Of a stretch of DNA of 64,000 bases, positions 1-11,170 are shown piece after piece. The notes beneath the pieces are model-generated. The model searched no databases. It was given only the letters and a program-made list of their open reading frames with translations, and had not been told where the DNA came from. Made by a program: the position numbers and the translations under genes. Each line of letters opens with the position of its first letter. Positions within the stretch are counted from its first letter, which is position 1. Source of the DNA: Chamaecrista fasciculata. Its lineage: Eukaryota > Streptophyta > Magnoliopsida > Fabales > Fabaceae. The stretch lies in assembly GCA_003254925.1 (NCBI GenBank), contig QANZ01030885.1:114524-178523 (forward strand). Reading direction: 5' to 3'.

Positions 1-157
1 GTGGCTTCCCGACGAGCATCATCAATTGGAAGAAGTGGAAGGATAGGTACTTTCCAATTATCAAGAATGGGTTGGGGCTCCCCTGGTGGGTGAGAGAGGA
101 GGACGACCGTCCCAAGTTTCCTGTGAGATGGTTGGATGCTAAGACAGGGTCGAGCCC
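1..157 (+). pseudogene. fragment of gypsy antisense additional ORF (Transposase_28-like)
   Basis: Frame 3 is open throughout and reads as a Trp/Pro-rich protein with short blocks such as NWKKWKDRYF and GLPWWVREEDDRPKFPVRW. This matches in layout the block around residues NEWQYKFFFIEG and FPLSWRRPRLGPFEC of the antisense ORF at 45838-46937, a family usually annotated as putative gypsy-type transposon (Transposase_28). It lies downstream of, and antisense to, the minus-strand Tat element at 10818-17985, so it is probably that element's additional ORF, cut by the window edge on the left and by copia DNA on the right. The reading frame can be continued at 8594. Role unknown; family assignment is from recognition, not alignment. 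Confidence 0.6.
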
Positions 158-465
158 TGCTGGAGATTGTGCCCTAGGGCCAATCATTTTATGTGTTTGT
201 TTGAACATATTATTTTGATTAATTTATAGAAGATAAATTATGTCGTTATCATATTATTAGCATGTTTACTATGATAGCAATCCGTGATTAATTATGTGAT
301 AATTAGTCTAAACTGTCCCTGGTCGCTCATTCACGTGGGAATGTGAATGAACTAAGACCAGCATGACCTCGGTGTATAGAGATACATGCACATGATGCTT
401 CTCGAGAGTCATGGTGCAATTATGTAAAGGGTTACAAGTTGCTGGACTGACCCGGAGGGTCCTGC
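158..465 (+). mobile_element. copia family A LTR, 5' part only
   Basis: It begins with TGCTGGAGATTGTGCCC, the LTR start seen in all copia family A copies here (one T-to-C change in the TGTTGG end), and runs colinearly with the LTR starting at 40505 until CCCGGAGGGTCCTGC. It then stops abruptly at the opposite-strand LTR end at 466. The remaining roughly 1.7 kb of the LTR is missing. Confidence 0.75.
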
Positions 466-1015
466 TGTTGGGAATCCTAGGCGCCTAAGGCAGCGGAAGC
501 AAAAATAAAATTAAAAAAAAACGCCTAGGTCCTATGATTCCCGAACGGATCCGCTAGTAGAATTTAAAACTTTTGGTTAGTGTTATACCTCAGAGTTTCA
601 AATCGATTGGTTGAACGGGGCGAGTTCCACGGAGTCCACTCCCAGAGTTCTCCCTCTGCCAGTAATCCACATGAACAGTTTCTTTGAACACCGAGGTGCT
701 AGCCTCCAATTCTTTTCTCCAAAAGAATTCTGGGACCAATCTACAGACCTCTGATTCCAAGAACTCTTCTTGAATCAGCAACCGAGGTGGCGCTTAGAAG
801 AATCCCCCCACAAGAACTCCTTCTTGCCTATTCTTCTCTCAAAACCCTAATTTTAGAGCAAAGTCGAAATCTCTCTCTAACTCTTAGAGAAAGTCGATTT
901 TCCCTTTAGTGTGTGCAAAGGAATTTTTCTCTCTCTAACTCTTAGGAGGAAAATCAACTAGGGTTTTCATATTTAACAAAAAAAAACGATTGGCCCTAGG
1001 GCACAATCTCCAACA
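466..1015 (-). repeat. 3' LTR of copia element, internally deleted
   Basis: Read on the minus strand it starts TGTTGGAGATTGTGCCC at 1015 and ends GGATTCCCAACA at 466. The R/U5 part matches 6551-7050, but most of U3 is absent: the promoter-distal start joins directly to the segment preceding the CCTCCTAAGAG block. The 550-bp length compares with 2043 bp for the 5' LTR. Confidence 0.85.
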
Positions 1016-1030
1016 GACTCCCACTTGCAC
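1016..1030 (-). other. polypurine tract of copia element
   Basis: Minus-strand GTGCAAGTGGGAGTC directly precedes the 3' LTR start. The same tract precedes the plus-strand LTR at 40505. It is the expected plus-strand DNA primer site. Confidence 0.7.
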
Positions 1031-1069
1031 TAGGGTACAATCATTAATCTAGTTCTTCCTACTCTAGGT

Positions 1070-3439
1070 TCACTGATCAATGTGTCTAATCCCCATCAAC
1101 GATACATGGCGTTCATGTATGACCCTTGCAAGAGGTTTAGTCAGAGGATCAGCAACGTTGTCCTCGCCTGCTACCTTGCATATCTTCACATCACCTCTGT
1201 CAGTCATCTCCCTGACAAGGTGAAAACGTCTGAGTATATGTTTGGTCCTCTGGTGGGACCGTGGCTCCTTGGCTTGTGCAATAGCGCCACTATTGTCACA
1301 AAACAGGGTTACGGGATCAGAAATGGTCGCAACCACTCCAAGCTCGGAGATGAACTTTCTAATCCACACAGCCTCCTTTGCCGCATCCGATGCTGCAATA
1401 TACTCGGACTCCGTTGTAGAATCAGCAATCGTGCTTTGCTTGGAACTCTTCCAGCTCACGCTGCCACCGTTCAGGAGAAACACATATCCCGACTGCGATT
1501 TAAAGTCATCTTGGTCGGTTTGGAAACTAGCATCTGTGTAACCCCTTACACATAGCTCTTCATCAGTTCCACCGTACACCAAGAATTCATCCTTAGTCCT
1601 TCTCAAGTACTTAAGGATATTCTTGACAGCGATCCAATGATCCTCACCAGGGTCTTGTTGGAATCGGCTCGTCATGCTTAGGGCAAATGACACATCCGGT
1701 CGAGTACATAACATGGCATACATGATGGATCCTATGGCCGAGGCATATGGAATTCCACTCATGCGCCTTCGCTCAACAAGTGTCTTCGGACACTGTTTCT
1801 TGCTCAAGGTCAATCCATGATTGATAGGGACGAATCCCTTCTTGGATTCCTGCATATTGAACCTCTTCAATACCTTATCCAAGTATGTACTCTGACTCAA
1901 TCCGAGAAGCCTCCTAGATCTATCTCTATAGATCTTAATGCCTAGGATATAGGCAGCTTCTCCCAAGTCCTTCATTGAGAAAGATTTTCCTAACCAAGAT
2001 TTTATAATCTCTAAGGTTGGAACGTCGTTTCCAATGAGTAGTATGTCATCGACATACAGTACCAAGAATACGATAGTACTCCCACTAACATTCTTGTAAA
2101 CACAAGGTTCGTCAGAGTTTTGCAAGAAGCCAAACTCTTTGACTACTTCGTCAAAACGGTGATTCCAACTCCTCGATGCCTGCTTCAATCCATAAATAGA
2201 TCTCTGAAGCTTGCACACCATGTCTGGAGCCTCTGGACATACAAACCCCTCAGGCTGTATCATATACACGTCCTCGGGCAGCCTTCCATTAAGGAATGCT
2301 GTTTTGACATCCATCTGCCATATCTCATAGTCATAATATGCAGCTATGGCAAGGAGGATCCTAATGGACTTGGCCATTGCGACAGGCGAAAACATTTCGT
2401 CATAGTCTATACCATGATGTTGCGTAAATCCCTTCGCAACTAGCCTGGCCTTGAAGACGTTGACGTTGCCATCCATGTCGGTTTTCTCCTTGAAAACCCA
2501 CTTACACCCTACGGGTTTTACCCCTTCAGGTGGCGCGACCAAGGTCCACACCTTGTTGTCGTACATAGATTGCATCTCAGCCTTCATGGATTCAACCCAT
2601 TTTTCTGAGTTGGGATCTACGATGGCCTCTTGATAGGTGGTGGGTTCACCACGCTCCGTGAGCAACATATCCTTGTTCTCAGTCACGAGAAATCCGTAAT
2701 ATCTCTCTGGCTGAAAACGTGTTCTATCAGACCTTCGTGGTCCTTGTGTTTGTGGAGTAGCTTCCACAACATCTTGCGGAACTTCTCCAGTTTCCGTCTG
2801 CGCCTCTGGCGTGTCTTGTGGAGCTTGAACTTCTTCTAGCTCTATCTTACTCCCACTGTTTCTTTTGGAAACTAGATCCTTCTCCAAGAAGTATCCACTC
2901 CTGACTACAAACACTTTGTTGTCAGCTGGGCAGTAGACATAGTATCCCCTTGTTTCCTTGGGGTATCCTACAAACAGACACTTGAGGGATTTGGGAGATA
3001 GTTTATCGTTAGCTTGCTGCTTAACGCAAACTTCACATCCCCAAACCTTGAGGTAAGACATAATGGGACTCCTCCCATTCCATATCTCATATGGTGTCTT
3101 CTCAACAGCCTTAGACGAAACACGGTTTAGTGTGAAAGCGGCAGCTTCTAAAGCGTACCCCCAAAAGGATGGCGGAAGATCGGTTACAATCATCATAGAT
3201 CGAACCATATCTAATAAAGTTCGATTCCTCCTTTCAGACACACCATTCCACTGTGGTGTTCCAGGTGGAGTCAGTTGTGAGACTATCCCACAACTACTAA
3301 GATGATCAATGAAGTCTTGACTCAAATACTCGCCTCCTCGATCTGATCGTAGGATCTTGATTTTCTTGTCAAGCTGGTTCTCAACTTCATTCTGAAATCT
3401 TTTGAACATGTCAAAAGACTCTGACTTATGCTTCATCAA
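1070..3439 (-). pseudogene. copia integrase core, reverse transcriptase and RNase H
   Basis: This 789-residue reading frame starts inside the integrase core (RSDRGGEYLSQDF with the second catalytic Asp, then the TPQWNGVSERRNRTL block with the Glu). It continues through copia RT, with conserved KWVFKEKTDMDGNV, LVAKGFTQ, QMDVKTAFLNG and the catalytic YVDDILLIG. It ends with RNase H (TESEYIAASDAAKEAVW) and EDNVADPLTKPL, then a stop. A TAG just upstream (GYI*LMKH) and a deletion around 3500 separate it from gag-protease. One undisrupted copia polyprotein would be about 1300 residues, so this copy is only mildly decayed, although it cannot make one continuous protein. Confidence 0.9.
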
Positions 3440-3506
3440 CTAGATATACCCATATCTACTGAAGTCGTCAGTGAACGTAATGAAGTAGGAGTAACCTCCT
3501 CTAGCA

Positions 3507-4985
3507 CTAATACTCATGGGTCATATGATTCGCAACAGCCTTTGTCATCTTACCAAGTAGACAAGATTCGCAAGCGTCATATGATTCGAAATCAAATGAG
3601 CTTAGAAGTCCATCCTTATGGAGCTTCTCGAGGCGTTTCTCGTTTATATGGCCTAAACGACAATGCCAAAGGTATGTAGGATTAGGCTCGCCAGTCTTAA
3701 TCCTTTTCGTATCAATGTTATAGATTTCGTTATTATTATGTCTTTGTTCTAATTTTAAGATATAGTGGTTATCATGCAAATCACCATAAGCATATAACAC
3801 CTCATTCTTATAAATAGAACATCTACCATTCCCATTCACACAAACAAATCCTTCCTTATCCAAATAAGAAAGCGAAATAATGTTAGAACTAAGAGATGGT
3901 ACATAATAACAATTGTTCAAAAACAATATAAGCCCAGTGGGCAAAACTAGCTCGAATGTTCCTACAGCAACAGCAGCAACTCTTGCTCCATTGCCCACAC
4001 GTAGGTCCACCTCGCCCCTGTTCAGCTTTCTACTTCTTCTCAACCCCTGCACATTAGTACATATGTGAGAACCACAAGCGGTATCCAATACCCAAGTAGT
4101 AGGAGTAGACAAGTGAACACCTATAACATAGATACCTGAAGTAGAGGCTTCGCTCTTCTTCTTCTTCAGATCTTCCAAGAACAGTTTGCAGTTTCTCTTC
4201 CAGTGTCCTGGCTTCTGGCAGAAGAAACAAACTGTCTCCTTATTGGACTTTGCCTTCTTGGCAGGCGGTGGGTTAGGTTTTGCTGCAGGCTTAGTCCCAC
4301 TAACCTCAGCATCTCCTTTCCTCTTTCCTTTGCCCTTACCCTTTCCCTTATCCTGAACTAGTAAGACAGTGCTAGGCGCCTTCTTAATGGACACCTCAGC
4401 AGTCTTTAGCATCCCATGCAGTTCAGAAATAGTTTTCTCCATGCCATTCATGTTGAAATTCAGTATGAACTGGTCATAACTGCGAGGTAGCGAATGCAGG
4501 ATCAAATCCGTCGCTAGCTCTGGCACAATGGGAAAACCCAGCCTGGCAAGGTGATCTATGTACCCCTGCATCTTCAAGACGTGGGCACTAACAGATTGAC
4601 CTTCTGCCATTTTGCAAGAGTATAGAGCCTTTGCTGTCTCATATCTCTCTTGCCTTGCCTGTACTTGGAACATTTCCCTGAGATGTGTTATTATCTCATA
4701 TGCCCCTTTGTTCTCCAAGTTCTTTTGGATCTCGGGAACCATGGTTACCAGCATAAGACAGGCAACGTCCACAGAGTCACTTTGATGCTTCTCATAAGCA
4801 TCTCTCTGAGCTCTTGGAGCGTTAGCAGCAGGCTGTTCAGGGATGGGGTTCTCTAGGACATAGAGCTTCCTTTCCTGGGTGAGAACTATTCTCAAATTAC
4901 GATACCAGTCAAGGAAGTTAGTCCCAGTCAACTTGTCCTTCTCAAGGACAGATCGCAGTGATAGTGTTTGAACGTTCGTTGCCAT
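3507..4985 (-). pseudogene. copia gag, protease and pre-integrase domain
   Basis: Starts MATNVQTLSLRSVLEKDKL. The gag core (TGTNFLDWYRNLRIVL) is followed by a Lys/Gly-rich stretch, a CCHC zinc knuckle (CFFCQKPGHWKRNC, near residues 253-266), an aspartic protease region (WVLDTACGSHIC, where the catalytic triplet reads DTA rather than the usual DTG or DSG), and the HCRLGH pre-integrase zinc motif with CESCLLGK. It then runs off frame (VANHMTHEY, stop). The reading resumes as ISARGGYSYFITFTDDF in another frame, so roughly 25 residues between the zinc domain and the integrase core appear to have been lost with a frameshift. Confidence 0.9.
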
Positions 4986-6536
4986 TTCTACAATTAAGAT
5001 ATGAAAAGCTTTAATTAGCAGGAAATAAAAGTGTATCCACCATTTTATAAAACCCAGTGAAATTTATTAGTTGGTGGCTAAGATCCATATTTCACTAAAG
5101 TTTACCGTCGCGGAGGCGATCATGCACCCTTTAGTTATTTAGGTAGGTAACTCTTACCAATCACATCTCATGTGACTCTTAGATCTTTATGGGACTACTA
5201 TCATCTCATGATAGGGCATGTTTATCCCATCTAATGCCTTGGGGTCCAAAACCGTTTTGATAACCCCATTAAGTCACTCGGTAAAACATGTGAATGGCTA
5301 AATTCAAAACAATGAGGCCCAAAAGGCCAACCCCCATATCATCAAGGCCCAACTGCAACACGTGTCGCGGAGGCGATCACCGTATTCAAAGGTACCAAGA
5401 TTTCAACAGGCATCGTGTTGAAAATCCCATTCACCCGTGCTTCCTCAAGGTCAAGGTAGATACGTGTCGCGGAGGCGATCACCGCTCTACGATGAACAAG
5501 ATTTTGGCAGGGCGTTTTAGCGATGGCATTAATTACTTAAATTTACTAAAAGGGTTTGAATTATTTTAAAATTAATTAAAATATGGTTCCGACTTTTTAA
5601 TTTTAAAAAACCCTGATTTTAAAATTAAACGAGTCATGCGCCATGTTTGCTCCCCCATGTATCTCATACATACAAACATGTGCCTGGATTTTGTATCTCA
5701 TACAAAACCCCACGCCCGTATCGCATACGTAATAGCGCAAAAATAAATAAATAGCATGTTAAAATCGCAGCCCTAAAACCATACATCTAGCGCATCTCAT
5801 ACATCTAAATGCATAAAAGAAACCGTGTTTAGATATGGCCCATCTACCCTAGAGTTCTCCCAAGCCAATGAGAGAACCTTTCTAAAAGGAAAAATAAAAA
5901 TTACACGTGAATAAACCCCAGTTACATTGAGGTATAAACAGAAATTTAAATTTTACATCCAGAGTAGAGGGAGACGACACGCAGGCCGTATTTACCGAAA
6001 TAAACCTCCTAGAGCCATATCCAACACCACACAATACAAATATGAACACTTCATATAATTATTGTCAAACACGGTAACAAAACACACAAATTAAAACTCT
6101 TTTAAAATTGTGTTTTAATTTAGGTCTGTGCAATTTTAACATGCCTTTTCTTGAGATTAGGCCTATTGTCAATAATTATAAATACCATGAATCTCATTCA
6201 AGAATTTATAAATATTGACCCCCAAAAATTTTAAAATTCCAAATTTTAATAATTTTCAGCCACCTATATAATTATTATAATTAAAACACTTTTAATTATA
6301 ATTATACAGGATTTTCGATTTTGGCCTAGAACATCAAGAAAAATTTTTCCTTCGATCCAATCGACTTATATGTATCTCATACATATAATTTGCACAATTT
6401 TTCTGTAGATTGATTTTAAGAAAACTGATCGGTGGATTTCTTTGTAAAACCAATTTGTTTGAAAGCGGTAAACACAAAACACAAAAATTCATACATCTCA
6501 TGCACAAACATAAGTTTTAAATCCTAGAACTAGCGT
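4986..6536 (-). other. copia 5' leader with internal repeats
   Basis: This 1.55-kb non-coding stretch lies between primer binding site and gag. It holds three copies of a 16-22 bp motif (5107-5122, 5361-5382, 5463-5484; plus strand GTCGCGGAGGCGATCA) and several ATCTCATAC-type repeats at 5655-5820 and 6370-6505. No coding sequence of note is visible. Confidence 0.7.
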
Positions 6537-6549
6537 GGCTCTGATACCA
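6537..6549 (-). other. primer binding site, initiator Met tRNA type
   Basis: Minus-strand TGGTATCAGAGCC lies one base inside the 5' LTR end. This is the common plant copia PBS, complementary to the 3' end of initiator methionine tRNA. Confidence 0.85.
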
Positions 6550-6550
6550 C

Positions 6551-8593
6551 TGTTGGGAATCCTAGGCGCCTAAGGCAGCGGAAGCAAAAATAAAATTAAA
6601 TAAAAACGCCTAGGTCCTATGATTCCCGAACGGATCCGCTAGTAGAATTTAAAACTTTTGGTTAGTGTTATACCTCAGAGTTTCAAAACGATGGTTGTAC
6701 GGGGCGAGTTCCACGGAGTCCACTCCCAGAGTTCTCCCTCTGCCAGTAATCCACACGAACAGTTTCTTTGATCACCGAGGTGCTAGCCTCCAAATTCTTT
6801 TCTCAAAAGAATTTCTGGGACCAATCTACAGACCTCTGAATTTCAAGAACTCCTTCTTGATAATTCAGACTTTGGAGGTGGCGCTAGAAGAATCCCCCCA
6901 CAAGAACTCCTTCTTGCCTATTCTTCTCTCAAACCCTAATTATATGAGCAAAATCGAAATCTTCCTCTAACTCTTAGAGAAAGTCGATTTTCTCTATGTG
7001 TGTGCAAAGGAATATTTTCTCTCTCTAACTCTTAGGAGGAAAATCAAAACTAGGGTTTCACTAAAAGTGTATGGGGCAAGTCGACTTGCCCCCTTAAATA
7101 GGGAAGAATTTTGGTGATTTTAAAATTCCTAAAATAAAGATATTTGATAATATAATTATTTTAGGCCTTGAATTTATAATTATAATATTACCTTAATATT
7201 ATAATTTAAACTCAAAATGCAATCTTGGAGAATCAAATTGAGAGATCAAATCTCCCAATGGGACCCACCTTCATGCGCCATATGCCTCTTAATTATCCTT
7301 GGAATTTAATTAATCAAAAACCTCTAATTTTTGATTCACCAAAGATATTAAAAGATCTTCACCAAATCTTTTGAATTTCAAATCTCCATTTGAATTTCAA
7401 ATAATATTTGAATTAAATAAAACAATTTTATTTAACCCAAAATTATCCCAATGAGGCGCCACCCTCCTATTTAATTATTAGGAATTTTATAATTCAATAA
7501 TTTCCTAACTCTTAGGAACATTATCCAGAATTATTTTCCTAATATTTAAATTGCCTATAATTAATCTCATTAATTATATTCAATTATTAATATTTAAATT
7601 TGTCCCACAAATCTAAATATGTCATCTGTAGATTAATTAAGACCAGACCTAATGTCCCAGACATTTCCTCTGTGTCTTAAATCGTGTCACTCGCGTGACC
7701 CACGAATTAACCCTAATTCGTGTCCCACTTGAATGGTGATCAGTTCCTGTTCGTGTGTGACCCAGCAGGCCCCACGTGAAGTTGGCAGTAGGGCATCCCC
7801 ATGACCTACAAGTTGTGAGCGGACTCTAGCAAGCCATCACAACTACCCAAAATCCGTGAGTTATCGTTTGGTAACCAGAAAACGACTTAACCTCAGTACC
7901 TCCGTGTCAGAGATCCATTTGTCCTACGATATCTTGGTCATGGACTAGGCACAGGTATGTCATCCATAATCCAAACCTCAACTTTCTCGATTCCTTGAGT
8001 AAGTCCCAAATCCCAGCGTGGCCACGCATTTTCCTGGACAGACTCATCTAGGGCGCCAGTTAGATATCTCTCATCTTAATGAGGGACAAAATCCCATTTT
8101 GGCCAAACCACATTCCACGGGAATGCAATCAACCAGTCCCGTACTCAGCCCGTATAACTGCCCTGTTACGGGCAGCGTTAGACTAAGCCAAAGACTGACA
8201 ACTGCAACGCTGGAATAGTCATTGACCTCAGGTCAAAGGCATCGCTACAAGCGTACTAGGAGAGACTAGCTGATGACTAAACCCATGCAGGACTCTCCGG
8301 GTCATTCCAGCAATTCGTAACCTCCTTACGTAATTGGACCATGACTCTCGTCCCAGCATCTAGTGCGTGCATCTCATGCACCGAGGTCATGCTGGTCTTA
8401 GTTCATTTTTGCTCCCACAAAAATAATCGACCAGGGACAATTTTAGATTAATTATCTCATAATTAATCATGGATGTTATCATAGTAAACATGCGAATGAT
8501 ATGACAACTCATTAATTTATCTTCCATAAATTAATAATATGTTCACAACATATTTATCATAAAATGATTGGCCCTAGGGCACAATCTCCAACA
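6551..8593 (-). repeat. 5' LTR of copia family A
   Basis: It runs from TGTTGGAGATTGTGCCC (minus strand, 8593) to GGATTCCCAACA (6551), 2043 bp. A TATA-like CTATTTAAG (minus, 7103-7094) is followed directly by the 20-bp perfect palindrome GGGGCAAGTCGACTTGCCCC (7073-7092). Further along the transcript lie two AAGAA-GGAG-TTCTT hairpins (6843-6860 and 6901-6916). It aligns with the LTRs at 8886-10817 and 46938-48720. Confidence 0.9.
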
Positions 8594-8885
8594 GTACATC
8601 CACTGGAATGACGAGGAGCTGGACATATTTATCAAGACCAGCAACCCTAATGGCGACGTCCCGCGCAACCCCTAGATGGATATGGCGCCCGAACGGAGGG
8701 TGGATGAGAAGGGATAGGCAGAGTTCCCTTATTTGCCCTCAAATCCAAATGGGAGGCGCTTCTCTGGTGTGGCCACCATCCAAACCTTGTATTCTATGGG
8801 TTCCTATGGGTGGCATGACACTCTGGTGGCCGAAGCTTTCAGACGTTCGCCAGCAGAATTCGCGGCAACGCACAGCAGAATTCGG
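8594..8885 (+). pseudogene. continuation of gypsy antisense additional ORF
   Basis: The plus frame starting TAC ATC CAC reads YIHWNDEELDIFIKTSN, then a stop, another stop, and a further coding-like run with SMGSYGWHDTLVAEAFRR and SPAEFAATHSRIRLFSW. Codon phase continues exactly from 157: the CC at 156-157 plus the G at 8594 make one Pro codon. I infer that both pieces are one ORF split by the copia block 158-8593. Domain identity of this half is not recognised with certainty. Two in-frame stops show it is dead. Confidence 0.5.
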
Positions 8886-10817
8886 TTGTTTTCGTGGGAG
8901 CGAAAATGAACTAAGACCAGCATGACCTCAGTGCATAGAGATGCATGCACTAGATGCTGGAACGAGAGTCATGGTGCAATTACGTAAGGGGTTACGAGTT
9001 GCTGGACTGACCCGGAGAGTCCTGCATGGGTTTAGTCATCAGCTTGCCTCTCCTGTACGCTTGTCACGACGCCTTAGACCTGAGGTCATCATTATTTCGG
9101 CGTTGCAGTTGTCAGACTTTGGCCTAGTCTATTGTTGCCCGTAGCAGGGTAGCCATAAGGGCTAGGTACAGGTTTGGTTGATTGCCGTGCTGAGGAATGT
9201 GGATTGGCCAAGATGGGATTTTGTCCCTCATTAAATGAGAAGATATCTAACTGGCGCCCTCGATGAGTCTGTCCAAGGAAATGCGTGGCCACGCTGGGAA
9301 ATGGGACCTACTCAGGAAATCGAGAAAGTTGAGGTTTGGATTATGGATGACTTTCCTGTGCCTAATCCATGACCAAGATATCGTGTGACAATAGGGTCTA
9401 TGACAAGGTGGTACTAATGTTAAGTCGATTTTGGTAAAAACGATAACTCGTGTTTTGGGTAGTCGTGATGGCTTGCTAGAGTCCGCTCACGACTTGTAAG
9501 TCATAGAGATGGCTTGCTGCCAACTTCACGTGGGGCCTGCTAGGTCACACATGAGCAGGATCAGGACACCGCTTATTGGGACACGAATTAGGGTTAATTC
9601 GTGGGTCACTCTGGTGGCACAATTTAAGACATAGCAAAATGTGTAGGACATTAAGTCTTGTCTTAATTAATCTACAGTTGTGAAATATTTAAATTTGTGA
9701 GACAAGTTTAAATATAATAATTGTTAAATGATTAATAGGGATTAATTATTTACAATTATAATATTAGGGAAAAATAAATCAGATAAGATTCCTAAAAGTT
9801 AGGAAATTATTGATTTATAAAATTCCCCAATATTGGTATGAGGGTGGCGCCTCATTGAGTAATTTTAGATTAATAAAATTGTTTTATTAATTTAAATCAT
9901 GAGTTTGAATTCAAAAGATTTGATAGAGATATCAAAAGATTTGAATCATAGATATTAGGGAATATCTTAACTCATGATCTTTGGGAAATCATGACTTCCT
10001 AAGAGTTAGGAATGATTTTGATTTATAAAATTCCAAAGGATTTTTAGAGGAGCATGGCGCCATCTTGGTGGGTCCCAAGGGGAGATTTGATCTCTCATTT
10101 GATTCTCCAAGATTGCAATTTGAATTTAAATTAAATATTAAGGTAATATTTTAATTGTAAATTCAATTCATGAAGTCATATTATTATGATTTTAGAATTA
10201 TAATAATGCTCTAAATACAATATTAAAACCCTAGGGCTAGGCGCCTAGGTGAAAGAGAGAATTCATTTTTGTGATTTGGTCTTCCTCCCTGTAGAGAGAG
10301 AAGAGAGAAATCGCCACCTTCAACCCTAGTTCTTCCAAGTGAGGAAATTTTTGGCTCCCAAGAGTTGAGAGAGGAAAAATCGACTTTGCCTAAGGAGTTA
10401 GGTAATTCGATTTGCAGTCACCAAAAATTAGGGTTTGTGAGAGAGGAGAAAACAAGAAGGAGTTCTTGTAGGGAATTCTCTATTGCGCCACCTTTGGTCT
10501 TTTGGTTCAAGAAGGAGTTCTTGAATTCAAAAGCACTGTAGATTGGTCCCTGGTTCTTTTGGAGAAAAGAACGGAAGGCTAGCACCTTGGTGCCCGAGAA
10601 ACTGTTCGTGTGGATTACCGGTAGATGGAGGACACTGCGAGTGGACTTCTAGGACACGCCTTGTACAACCAACCGATTGAAACTCGTGAGGTATACCACT
10701 ATCTTAACAGGTTTTAAATTCTACTAGCGGATCTGTTCGGGAATTTTAGGACTTGGCGCGTTTTATTTTAAGTTTTATATTTGCTTCCGCTGCGTTAGGC
10801 GCCTAGAATTCCCAACA
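8886..10817 (+). repeat. copia family A LTR, 5'-truncated, plus orientation
   Basis: From GTGGGAGCGAAAATGAACTA onward it is colinear with the plus-oriented LTR, and it ends GGCGCCTAGAATTCCCAACA at 10817. Roughly the first 190 bp of the LTR is missing. It has a 12-bp palindrome CTAGGCGCCTAG (10237-10248) in the R region and two GGAG-loop hairpins (10454-10469 and 10506-10525). No internal coding sequence follows it: gypsy DNA starts at 10818. Confidence 0.85.
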
Positions 10818-11170
10818 CGCCTAACTTTGTTGGCGATCGATGGGGGCTAGCCAGCCATGAGGTAATGGTCCAACATCGCGTATGAGCAACTTCTCGGCTC
10901 ATGGGCGCGCGGGGCACCTGAAAGAAAGCGTTTGGAGGCATCCCTCCTGCTTTCGAGCTCTTCATTGGAGCGTTGAAAATAACTTACATGTTGCAAGTCG
11001 TTTAGGTTAGCCTGTGCCTAAGTTAATGCAAATGAAATAATCATAGAATATATACAAATCGTGAGAATGGAGAGAAACGTCATAATTGTATTAACGTGAG
11101 AGTAGTGGCGGTCGTTACATGATGTAAACAAAGAGATGGGACAAAGTGCAAAGTTACATAAGAAATAAAT

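Larger units (their letters stand above)
466..8593 (-). mobile_element. Ty1/copia LTR retrotransposon, nearly complete (family A)
   Basis: On the minus strand the order is 5' LTR (8593-6551), initiator-Met-type primer binding site (6549-6537), 1.5-kb leader, gag-protease-integrase N-terminus (4985-3507), integrase core-RT-RNase H (3439-1070), polypurine tract, and a shortened 3' LTR (1015-466). Both ends carry TG...CA. The 3' LTR has lost about 1.4 kb of U3 compared with the 5' LTR. The flanking 5-mers (CCTGC at 461-465, GTACA at 8594-8598) do not match, so no target duplication is visible. Confidence 0.9.

Noticed and set aside
5107-5484. Three regularly spaced short repeats, considered as an array of CRISPR type
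   Set aside because: Only three copies, unequal spacing, and a plant retrotransposon leader context.
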